This document shows, piece after piece, positions 44,673 to 52,064 of a stretch of DNA of 64,000 nucleotides. The number at the start of each line of letters is the position of its first letter. The stretch's first letter is position 1. The stretch lies in assembly GCF_042433895.1 (NCBI RefSeq), contig NZ_JBHLUA010000003.1, positions 124,001 to 188,000 on the forward strand, in the 5' to 3' direction. The DNA comes from Mesonia maritima (lineage in GTDB: Bacteria; Bacteroidota; Bacteroidia; Flavobacteriales; Flavobacteriaceae). The notes under the pieces were generated by a model, which did not search any database, was not told where the DNA came from, and saw only the letters and a program-made list of their open reading frames with translations. Position numbers and translations under genes: made by a program.

Positions 44673-45623
44673 ATGAAAAATTTAGAATTTAAAAATGGAG
44701 ATAAAATGCCTGTAATTGGTTTAGGAACTTGGAAATCTAAACCAAAAGAAGTAGAAAAAGCTGTTGAACACGCCCTGAAAAATGGCTATAGACATATTGA
44801 TTGTGCAGCAGTTTACGGAAATGAAACTGAAGTGGGAAATGCACTCCAAAACGTTTTTAAAGAAGGAAAAGTAAAACGAGAAGAGGTTTGGGTAACCTCT
44901 AAACTTTGGAACAACGCTCATAAAAAAGAAGATGTTATTCCCGCTTTAAAAAACACATTAAACGATTTAAAATTAGATTATTTAGATCTTTATTTAATGC
45001 ACTGGCCGGTTGCATTTAGACCTGGATTAGAAGGTTTTCCAGAAAAAGATGAAGATTTTTTATCATTAGAAGAAGTTCCTTTAATCGAAACTTGGAATGC
45101 AATGTTAGAAGCAAAAAAACAAGGCTTGGTTAAACATGTTGGGGTTTCAAATTTCAGCATCAATAAACTGAAAAGTTTAAGTAAAGAAACTTCACAAATT
45201 CCAGAAATGAATCAAGTTGAACTGCACCCGTATTTACATCAAGATGAATTATTGAAATATTGCAAGGAAAATAATATTCACCTAACGGCTTATTCTCCTT
45301 TAGGAAGTGGCGATAGAAGTGATGATATGAAAGCGGAAAACGAACCATCATTACTTGAGAATGATACTATTAAAGAAATTGCTGAAAAACATAATGCCTC
45401 TGCTGGACAAATTTTAATCACTTGGGCAGTTCAACGTGGAACGGCTGTTATTCCCAAATCTACCAACGAAAAACGTATTGTTGAAAATTTAGAAAGCGCT
45501 GAAGTTTCTTTGGATAAAGAAGATTTAGAAAAAATTAAAAAGCTTGACAAACATTTTAGATATGTAACTGGAGAATTTTTTGTGACCGAAGGAAATTCTT
45601 ACAGCAATATTTACGATGAATAA
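44673..45623 (+). CDS. Aldo/keto reductase
   Basis: A 316-residue NADPH-dependent oxidoreductase of the AKR TIM-barrel family. Asp43 and Tyr48 (HIDCAAVYGN) of the catalytic tetrad, the active-site Lys in WVTSKLWN and the His in DLYLMHWPV are visible. The cofactor region is GTAVIPKSTNEKRIVENL. The carbonyl substrate is unknown; the sequence resembles AKR1/AKR5 alcohol dehydrogenase-type members. A TATATTAG element precedes it at 44647-44654. Confidence 0.9.
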   Translation: MKNLEFKNGDKMPVIGLGTWKSKPKEVEKAVEHALKNGYRHIDCAAVYGNETEVGNALQNVFKEGKVKREEVWVTSKLWNNAHKKEDVIPALKNTLNDLKLDYLDLYLMHWPVAFRPGLEGFPEKDEDFLSLEEVPLIETWNAMLEAKKQGLVKHVGVSNFSINKLKSLSKETSQIPEMNQVELHPYLHQDELLKYCKENNIHLTAYSPLGSGDRSDDMKAENEPSLLENDTIKEIAEKHNASAGQILITWAVQRGTAVIPKSTNEKRIVENLESAEVSLDKEDLEKIKKLDKHFRYVTGEFFVTEGNSYSNIYDE

Positions 45624-45647
45624 ATAATAAGTATTAAGAATTTTGAG

Positions 45648-45683
45648 AAGATCAGTAATTATTCGTTACTGATCTTTTTTTTG
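45648..45683 (+). terminator. Terminator after the aldo/keto reductase gene
   Basis: An 11-bp stem AAGATCAGTAA / TTACTGATCTT with a 7-base loop and a long T run. Confidence 0.85.
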
Positions 45684-45747
45684 TTAAGTTAATATTCAAA
45701 AATACCCTATATTAGTTGGATTAATAATACGCTAATATTCAACCCTT

Positions 45748-47085
45748 ATGCACAAAAAAATACTTTTAACTGTAGTTTTTACATTCGTTTGCTTTATAGC
45801 AAAAGCGCAAACTACCTTCACAGTTTTTGATGAAATCTTATTTTATGATGGTTACGCCGCAACTGTCAACGAACCAGTTCCTAACGGAGTAATAAGACAC
45901 AAAAATTCTTTATACGCAAAAAAACTTACGCAATCTCAACTAAATAGCTTAGGAAATACGCTTCATTTAGATATCACATTAAAAGCAGCTTGCGATAATT
46001 ACGATCGTCTTGGTCATGTTTATTTGTCGTTTGTACCAACAGGAACACAAACTTACGATCCATCTCAAGTAATGCGAATTGAAGTGGCTAGAATTATTAC
46101 TCCATTTATGAATAAAAATGTTTCTCCCACCGAAGTTCCTTATGAATTCAACTTAAATAATGTAGTAGAAATTTTAAAAGATTCTAATTTAACTTCACAA
46201 TATGATATTTGGGTAGAATTTGAAGTATTTGGTGTTCCTTATGCAGCTCAAAATGAGGTAGCGGGATGTGCAGGGAGAATTGACACTTTCTACGGAACGC
46301 TAGAATTCACTTCTACACAAAACGCAAATATGCCTGATTATGCAGATGATAATTTTTTATTGGCTTTATCTTGTAGAGAAGATCTTAATAACTATAATGC
46401 AACCGATGTACAGGGAGAAACTACCCGAATTTTAGATTTCAATTTAACTGAAACAATAGAAAACGCCAATTTGTATTTGATTACTTCAAATCATGGTGCA
46501 AATACCGGAGGTGAGGAATATAACAGACGTAATCATTTTGTTTATTTAGATGATAATCAAATTCATATGTATAAACCTGGCGGTGAATCATGCGAGCCTT
46601 ATAGAATTTATAATACTCAGCCTAACTGTATTTACCTAAGATGTGATTTACAGGGATACCCCAATAGAAATGACTGGAGTGATAGTAATTGGTGTCCTGG
46701 AGATAAAATACCAATTCGCGTGATTAATTTAGGAACGTTACAAGCTGGAGATCATACCATAAAATTAGATGTTCCCGATGCGGTTTTTGTAAATCAAGAG
46801 GGATATATTCCTGTTTCTGCCTATATTCAGAATAGAGATCAAGTGTTATCATTATCTAATGTAAATACCATTTCGTTAAATTTATTTCCTAATCCCACAC
46901 AAGGAGACTTAACTATTGAAAGTAAAACTCCTATAACTTCTGTCATAATTTATAATCTTAATGGTAAAAAAATTTGGTCAGGAAGCGGAAACAATATCAA
47001 TATTTCCTCTTTACCAACTGGTCTTTACCTAGCTGAAATTCAAACTTCAGAAGGAAAAATTATAAAGAAAGTCTCCAAAAAATAA
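45748..47085 (+). CDS. PNGase F-like peptide-N-glycosidase with T9SS sorting domain
   Basis: A 445-residue secreted protein: signal peptide (1-20, FIAKA), PNGase F N- and C-terminal jelly-roll domains (~22-365), and a T9SS type A sorting domain (~370-445: LNLFPNPTQGDLTIESKTPITS, then YLAEIQTSEGKIIKKVSKK). Against Elizabethkingia PNGase F from memory, CDNYDRLGHVYL matches CDEWDRYANVYV (Asp86 for catalytic Asp60), GGEEYNRRNHFV matches the AEWCFRTHTI region (Glu257 for Glu206), and SNWCPGDKIPIRV matches GWCPGMAVPTRI. It should remove N-glycans from glycoproteins outside the cell. It is free of neighbours on either side. Confidence 0.82.
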   Translation: MHKKILLTVVFTFVCFIAKAQTTFTVFDEILFYDGYAATVNEPVPNGVIRHKNSLYAKKLTQSQLNSLGNTLHLDITLKAACDNYDRLGHVYLSFVPTGTQTYDPSQVMRIEVARIITPFMNKNVSPTEVPYEFNLNNVVEILKDSNLTSQYDIWVEFEVFGVPYAAQNEVAGCAGRIDTFYGTLEFTSTQNANMPDYADDNFLLALSCREDLNNYNATDVQGETTRILDFNLTETIENANLYLITSNHGANTGGEEYNRRNHFVYLDDNQIHMYKPGGESCEPYRIYNTQPNCIYLRCDLQGYPNRNDWSDSNWCPGDKIPIRVINLGTLQAGDHTIKLDVPDAVFVNQEGYIPVSAYIQNRDQVLSLSNVNTISLNLFPNPTQGDLTIESKTPITSVIIYNLNGKKIWSGSGNNINISSLPTGLYLAEIQTSEGKIIKKVSKK

Positions 47086-47115
47086 ATCTCTTTTTTTATA
47101 AAATAAACTCTCTTA

Positions 47116-48588
47116 TTATCTCGAATAATTAGGCGCCTCTCTGGTAATCGTTACATCATGGGGATGACTTTCAAAAATACCTGAAGATGTAATTTGAACA
47201 AACTTCGCATTTCGCTTTAAACTATCGATGTCATTCGCTCCACAATACCCCATTCCAGCTCGTAAACCACCGATAAATTGAGTCATACTTTCTACCAATT
47301 CACCTTTATAAGGAACTCTTCCCACAATTCCTTCGGGCACTAATTTTTTAATATCATCTTCTACATCTTGGAAATAACGATCTTTAGAACCTTTTTCCAT
47401 TGCCTCAACAGAACCCATCCCACGGTAAGATTTAAATTTACGTCCTTCATAAATTATCGTTTCCCCTGGAGATTCTTTTGTTCCTGCCAATAATGAACCA
47501 AGCATCACACAATCTGCACCAGCTGCCAAAGCTTTTGGAATGTCGCCGGTATAACGAATTCCCCCATCGGCAATTACTGGAACTCCTGTTTCTTTAATAG
47601 CTTCGGCTACTTCTAATACCGCTGAAAATTGAGGAAATCCAACTCCAGCGACTACTCTTGTAGTACAAATAGATCCTGGACCGATACCGACTTTTACAGC
47701 GTCTGCTCCAGCTTCAACTAAATATTTTGCTGCTTCTGCGGTGGCAATATTTCCTACCACTACTTCTAAATCTGGAAATTTATTTTTTACTTCTTTCAAG
47801 ACGTGAACCACACCTCTGGTATGACCGTGAGCGGTATCGATAACTACAGCATCAACTCCCGCATTTACTAAAGCTTCAGCTCTCTGCACTGCGTCTGCTG
47901 TAACACCTAATGCTGCGGCAACTCGCAATCTTCCATACTGATCTTTATTTGCTGTTGGCTTTTGGGTAAGTTTGGTTATATCTCGAAAGGTTATTAAACC
48001 AACTAATTTGTTATTTTTATTAACGACCGGAAGTTTTTCAATTTTATTGGCTTGTAAAATATCTTCAGCTTCATCTAGAGAAGTTCCTTCTGCAACGGTT
48101 ACTAAATTTTCTGAAGTCATTACTTCTGAAATAGCACGCTCATTATTTTTCTCGAACCGCAAATCTCTATTAGTAACGATTCCGAGTAATTTTCCTTCGT
48201 CATCTACAATCGGAATCCCGCCAATGCTATGCTCTCGCATAAATTCTTTAGCATCTCTCACTTTAGCTGAAATTGGTAAAGTGATAGGATCGATAATCAT
48301 TCCGCTTTCTGCACGTTTCACTTTTCTAACTTTAAGCGCTTGTTGCTCTATAGTCATATTCTTATGCAATACTCCAATTCCTCCTTCACGCGCAATTGCA
48401 ATTGCCATTCGAGATTCAGTTACCGTATCCATTGCTGCGGAAACAATAGGGACATTAATGGTAATATTTCTAGTGAATTTTGTTTGAATATTTACTTCTC
48501 GGGGAAGTACTTCAGAAAAAGCAGGAACTAAAAGAACATCGTCATACGTTAGTCCTTGACCTACAATTTTATTTTCGTGTGCAGTCAT
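47116..48588 (-). CDS. guaB: Inosine-5'-monophosphate dehydrogenase
   Basis: A 490-residue enzyme catalysing the NAD-dependent IMP to XMP step of guanine nucleotide synthesis. It has the N-terminal LTYDDVLLVPAFSEVLP, two CBS domains (~residues 95-210, MREHSIGGIPIVDDEGKLLGIVTNRD and LQANKIEKLPVV), the catalytic loop GIGPGSICTTR with the active-site Cys, DGGIRYTGDIPKALAAGA and the YRGMGS flap. ATG 48588 is preferred to an in-frame start at 48615, because an exact -7 box lies at 48613-48620. Confidence 0.96.
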   Translation of the reverse strand: MTAHENKIVGQGLTYDDVLLVPAFSEVLPREVNIQTKFTRNITINVPIVSAAMDTVTESRMAIAIAREGGIGVLHKNMTIEQQALKVRKVKRAESGMIIDPITLPISAKVRDAKEFMREHSIGGIPIVDDEGKLLGIVTNRDLRFEKNNERAISEVMTSENLVTVAEGTSLDEAEDILQANKIEKLPVVNKNNKLVGLITFRDITKLTQKPTANKDQYGRLRVAAALGVTADAVQRAEALVNAGVDAVVIDTAHGHTRGVVHVLKEVKNKFPDLEVVVGNIATAEAAKYLVEAGADAVKVGIGPGSICTTRVVAGVGFPQFSAVLEVAEAIKETGVPVIADGGIRYTGDIPKALAAGADCVMLGSLLAGTKESPGETIIYEGRKFKSYRGMGSVEAMEKGSKDRYFQDVEDDIKKLVPEGIVGRVPYKGELVESMTQFIGGLRAGMGYCGANDIDSLKRNAKFVQITSSGIFESHPHDVTITREAPNYSR

Positions 48589-48612
48589 AGCAATTAAATA
48601 TTTAATTGCATG

Positions 48613-48620
48613 CAAATTTA
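48613..48620 (-). promoter_or_regulatory. TAnnTTTG -7 box of guaB
   Basis: Minus-strand TAAATTTG is an exact -7 match; a TTTG lies 23 bases upstream, at the long end of the allowed spacing. The transcript would start near 48606, so the start codon must be 48588. Confidence 0.6.
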
Positions 48621-48728
48621 GGCTTTTTAAATTAGATAGAAAGCAAACAACAATTAATTTATTTTAATAAATTAATATTAAAATTTTAATAAAATTATTA
48701 TATTTATAACTATAAAAAACCAAATAAG

Positions 48729-49988
48729 ATGAAAAAAGAATACTTTAAAAGTGAATTTATTGAACTGATATTAATAATTTCACTATCGTTTCCAGGAATT
48801 TCTTTGGCTCAATGTACAGATCCAGTAATAACATCGACTTCTGGACCGGGTTCTATTTGTGTAGGAGAAATTGCAACTTTATCCGTTACCCATGATGGAC
48901 AAGAAGTAAAATGGTATGATGCCGCAACAGGAGGAAACGAAATTGGTATGGGAAGCCCTTTTACAACACCAACTTTAACTTCAGATGCATCTTATTGGGC
49001 TGAAGCTATAAATTATGGTTCGGCTACTGTAAATTCTGCTCGATCTGCTCCAGCAGGAAATGGTCAATATTCAATAGATAATAGCGGTTGCGGATTGGTG
49101 ATTAATGTCACTCAGAATTTTACACTTAATTCTTTCGAAGTTTATCACGATGGAGCAGCTGGATCTACTACCGTTGAACTAAGGGATGGTTCTGGAGCTG
49201 TTGTCGATTCGCATACTTTTAATGTTCCAGCTGGCTCAGGAACTACTCCACATGTGATTCCTGTAGATTTCGATCTTCAAGCTAATGAAACATATTGGAT
49301 AATACAAACTATAGATTTTAAAATGGTTAGAGAGCTAGGTAATAGTCTTCCTAACAATTACTACCCATTATCAATTGATAATGTGGGTTCTATTACCTCA
49401 GCTATTCTCAATGGTAACCCAGGTAGTCAAAATTATTACTATTTCTATAATTGGGAAATCACCACAGAAACTGAATGTTACTCATCTAGAGTAGAAGAGG
49501 CTATTATTGTAACCGACCCAGCTATGCCGGTTGGTAATAATAGCCAAACTTTTGAAAGTGGAGAAACCTTAGCTGATTTAGATGTTACAGGACAAAACTT
49601 GCAGTGGTATTCAGATTCAGATGGTACAACTCCTTTGCCTGATACAACTGAATTAGTTGATGGAACTACTTATTATGTAAGCCAAACTACGGATGGTTGT
49701 GAAAGTGAGCTATTAGATATTATTGTCACAGAAACCTTAGGAGTTTCAGATTCTTCTCTACAAAATCTAAGTATTTTTCCGACTACTGTAGAAAATACAA
49801 TTTACATCGAAAATAATTATCTTATTTCGACTGTAGAAGTGTATAATATTTTAGGTAAGAAATTTATTCAAAAAGAAATTAATGCTTCTAAAACTTCGGA
49901 AGACGTTTCGCAGTTAAGCAGCGGAATATATTTAGTTAAAATTTCAACAGATGGAGGTTCAAAAACTTTAAAAATTATTAAAAAATAA
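48729..49988 (+). CDS. Secreted Ig-like domain protein with T9SS type A sorting domain
   Basis: A 419-residue secreted protein. A signal region (about 1-28, ending in ISLAQ) is followed by two Ig-like/PKD-type domains of the kind seen in flavobacterial adhesins (residues ~32-95, CVGEIATLSVTHDGQEVKWYDAATGG; and ~275-330, LQWYSDSDGTTPLPDTTELVDGTTYY), a jelly-roll-like middle domain (~105-245) and a C-terminal T9SS sorting domain (NLSIFPTTVENTIYIENN to the end). Such proteins are surface adhesins or scaffold proteins; the ligand is unknown. Confidence 0.82.
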   Translation: MKKEYFKSEFIELILIISLSFPGISLAQCTDPVITSTSGPGSICVGEIATLSVTHDGQEVKWYDAATGGNEIGMGSPFTTPTLTSDASYWAEAINYGSATVNSARSAPAGNGQYSIDNSGCGLVINVTQNFTLNSFEVYHDGAAGSTTVELRDGSGAVVDSHTFNVPAGSGTTPHVIPVDFDLQANETYWIIQTIDFKMVRELGNSLPNNYYPLSIDNVGSITSAILNGNPGSQNYYYFYNWEITTETECYSSRVEEAIIVTDPAMPVGNNSQTFESGETLADLDVTGQNLQWYSDSDGTTPLPDTTELVDGTTYYVSQTTDGCESELLDIIVTETLGVSDSSLQNLSIFPTTVENTIYIENNYLISTVEVYNILGKKFIQKEINASKTSEDVSQLSSGIYLVKISTDGGSKTLKIIKK

Positions 49989-50007
49989 TTTTAACTCAAG
50001 AAATAGT

Positions 50008-50044
50008 AAATGACCATCTAATAAACAGATGGTCATTTTTTTAT
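50008..50044. terminator. Bidirectional terminator, T9SS gene / membrane protein gene
   Basis: A perfect 12-bp stem AAATGACCATCT / AGATGGTCATTT with a 7-base loop and T run. The right arm covers the stop codon of the convergent gene at 50033. Confidence 0.82.
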
Positions 50045-50518
50045 TAATTGACTAAAAATAAGAAGTACAGACAAAGTAAAAGAAAGTGTCATTAAAATTC
50101 CTGAAAAGATTACAATATAGCGCATCCAATGAAAACCTTGCCACATAAAATAAATTCCGCCGAAGGTTAAAAGAACCGAAAATAAAGGTTCAATCATTAA
50201 AAATTTTTTAATACTTAAATTCGCTTTAGTTAAATAAACCAACCCTCCCACTAAAAAAAATATAACCGACATCGATAAAATATGCGTATGCACAATAGTG
50301 AGCATTTCTCGTTCAGATTTTTTGAACTTCATTACCTCGGCATTTTCATCATTTTCGTTTCCTAGATAATTTTCTTGAATTCCTTTAGCTGAATTTGATG
50401 TGGTTTCTCCCACAAATGTTAAACCGGTAAAATAACCGACACTTAACACAATTAGAAAAGTGCCGATTAATAATTTTAGTGCTTTTGGAAATGTATGTAA
50501 TTTTCCTTCTAAATTCAT
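50033..50518 (-). CDS. Hypothetical membrane protein with conserved-looking histidines (haem/iron locus)
   Basis: A 161-residue inner-membrane protein with about four helices (residues ~14-36, 75-96, 106-126, 132-157). His77 and His79 sit at the start of helix 2 (IVHTHILSMSVIFF) and His130 just before helix 4 (WQGFHWMRY), a layout that could bind haem b or metal. I do not recognise the family. It is the last gene of the DUF6607-FMN-binding operon and follows the FMN-binding gene by one base, so it is a good candidate for the electron-delivering or membrane-anchoring partner of that flavoprotein. That role is inference. Confidence 0.7.
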   Translation of the reverse strand: MNLEGKLHTFPKALKLLIGTFLIVLSVGYFTGLTFVGETTSNSAKGIQENYLGNENDENAEVMKFKKSEREMLTIVHTHILSMSVIFFLVGGLVYLTKANLSIKKFLMIEPLFSVLLTFGGIYFMWQGFHWMRYIVIFSGILMTLSFTLSVLLIFSQLIKK

Positions 50519-50519
50519 T

Positions 50520-51047
50520 TTATAAAATTTCTTTCTGCTGTAATAATTCTATGGTTTTTAAAACTTTATTTACAGCTCGCGTCATTGAGGAAGCCGAAAT
50601 TGTTGCTCCACTAATTGCCGCAATATTTTCTCCATACACAATTTCATCTTTTGGCGATATTCCTATAAATTGTTTCAGCCAGCGTTGGGTTCCTATTTGC
50701 AGACCATAATTTTCGCGATAAATTAAAACTTTAGATTTTTTAATAATGAAGTATTCATCAAACAAAACCACATATTCAAATTCCTTTTTCTTACTCGGCG
50801 CGGTGCCCAAATAAGCGAATCCAATTATATTTTCCTCTTGCTTAATCTTAAATAAATTTCCTTCATTCATTTCTACACTTGCTTGGGCTGCAATTTCTGC
50901 AGAAACTTTAACTTCAGCTAAATCGAATTTTTCAATGTTATAGGTTCCTCGAATTGCTTTATGGAACTTTTGTTGCAATTCGTTTTGTGGAATTGCAACA
51001 AAAGCGTAAGAAACAAGTAGAATGAGAATAATGGCTAATTTTTTCAT
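50520..51047 (-). CDS. FMN-binding domain protein (exported)
   Basis: A 175-residue periplasmic protein with a signal peptide (~1-20) and an FMN-binding domain of the NqrC/RnfG type. The flavinylation motif reads SGATIS at 146-151, where the last Ser (usually Thr) would carry a phosphoester-linked FMN. The conserved preceding segment (RENYGLQIGTQRWLKQFIGI) is present. It should carry electrons outside the inner membrane. Within the haem locus it may help reduce iron or haem; no NQR/RNF genes are present. Confidence 0.85.
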   Translation of the reverse strand: MKKLAIILILLVSYAFVAIPQNELQQKFHKAIRGTYNIEKFDLAEVKVSAEIAAQASVEMNEGNLFKIKQEENIIGFAYLGTAPSKKKEFEYVVLFDEYFIIKKSKVLIYRENYGLQIGTQRWLKQFIGISPKDEIVYGENIAAISGATISASSMTRAVNKVLKTIELLQQKEIL

Positions 51048-51050
51048 TGC

Positions 51051-51950
51051 TTACTCTTCAATAAATTGTTGAATGGTTTCTTCTATTTTTTCTTCATCTG
51101 TATTTACATCCATCGGGAAAAGATGCATAAAAAGTGGCTGCTCGTCAACTTCTTTTTTTAAGGCTAAATCTTCATTCTTATTAAAAATATCATCCCATTG
51201 ATTTCTTGCTTTTGCCCAAAATTCTTGGTTTTCTGTCCACCAATTTTTAGCCGCTAAACATTTTTCATCAGGTACTTTTTTATACACATTATAGCCTTTT
51301 TCTTGTACTAAAAGTACATCTTCCTCTCCATCTTCGCGGATAATTTTTTTATTGTCTTGCTCGTGTAACCAACCGTAATCTGTAATTTCTACATGATTTC
51401 CTCTATTCATTACATTGTAATCGCTTCGTTTAGAATATTCTCTTCGGGGTAAAGGCGAATCTGTTTCATTATCCCAATAATGTCTTCCGTCGGCGTGAAT
51501 CCAGGTTGCAGAACCAGCGTAACGAGGACTGTCATCTACTTGATAAACACTTTGCGTCCACTGCCCTTTTACTTCCCTTTTAGGAGCTTTTACAAATTTC
51601 CAATGATTGTTTTTATCATACTCATAACGCGTTCTATCTTCATAAGTCCAATCTTGTCTCCAGTGCTTAATAATAGTAGTATCGTTAATAACTAATAAAT
51701 GCTGAATAGAAAGTTTATCATCTTCTTCTTCAATCATTTCTGCCCATTCTAAAGCTGTTGCAGTATAATCGTAAGCTTTTTCATAATCTATTTCCGGAGC
51801 AAAAGTTTCAGTGTATTTAAAAGTTACTTCAAAGCAACCGCACATTTCTTTAATTGCCTTTTTATCTTCTTTAACCGAAGATTTTTGAGCATTTCCTAAC
51901 AAGCCGAAAGCAACGGCAAATACTCCTGTAAATAAGTGTTTTAATTTCAT
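51051..51950 (-). CDS. DUF6607 family exported protein
   Basis: A 299-residue exported protein with a signal peptide (~1-21, GLLGNAQ) that matches the family I know as DUF6607: MCGCFEVTFKYTETFAPEIDYEKAYDY near the start, Trp/Tyr-rich beta sequence (HWRQDWTYEDRTRYEYDKNNHWKFV) and WWTENQEFWAKARNQWDDIF near the end. Function is unknown. It heads the operon with the FMN-binding and membrane protein genes and is divergent from the TonB receptor, sharing its regulatory region. Confidence 0.75.
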   Translation of the reverse strand: MKLKHLFTGVFAVAFGLLGNAQKSSVKEDKKAIKEMCGCFEVTFKYTETFAPEIDYEKAYDYTATALEWAEMIEEEDDKLSIQHLLVINDTTIIKHWRQDWTYEDRTRYEYDKNNHWKFVKAPKREVKGQWTQSVYQVDDSPRYAGSATWIHADGRHYWDNETDSPLPRREYSKRSDYNVMNRGNHVEITDYGWLHEQDNKKIIREDGEEDVLLVQEKGYNVYKKVPDEKCLAAKNWWTENQEFWAKARNQWDDIFNKNEDLALKKEVDEQPLFMHLFPMDVNTDEEKIEETIQQFIEE

Positions 51951-51981
51951 TTTGGTAAGATTTGGTTAAAATTTCTTGGCA

Positions 51982-51989
51982 CAAAAATA
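51982..51989 (-). promoter_or_regulatory. TAnnTTTG -7 box of the DUF6607 operon
   Basis: Minus-strand TATTTTTG is an exact -7 match 31 bases before ATG 51950. The left inverted-repeat arm (51996-52012) lies just upstream, between -7 and -33. Confidence 0.6.
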
Positions 51990-51995
51990 TTAAAT

Positions 51996-52064
51996 TTATT
52001 TAGATTGGTTAAAAATAAAATATATATTTGCTGAAAATTTTTAATTAAGACCAATTCTAAATAA
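51996..52064. promoter_or_regulatory. Inverted-repeat operator pair and divergent promoter
   Basis: The left arm TTATTTAGATTGGTTAA (51996-52012) and the right arm TTAAGACCAATTCTAAATAA (52045-52064) are reverse complements apart from one inserted base and the end. Between them is TATATTTG (52023-52030), an exact -7 box for the TonB receptor gene. The right arm reaches the receptor's start codon. The ATTTAGA cores resemble Bacteroidota Fur-type sites, so iron control of both operons is likely, though not proved. Confidence 0.6.

Noticed and set aside
47972..48487. A 171-codon open frame on the plus strand opposite guaB
   Set aside because: It is an antisense shadow of the well-supported guaB gene, has Ser/Ile-rich low-quality sequence, and no promoter or ribosome site of its own.
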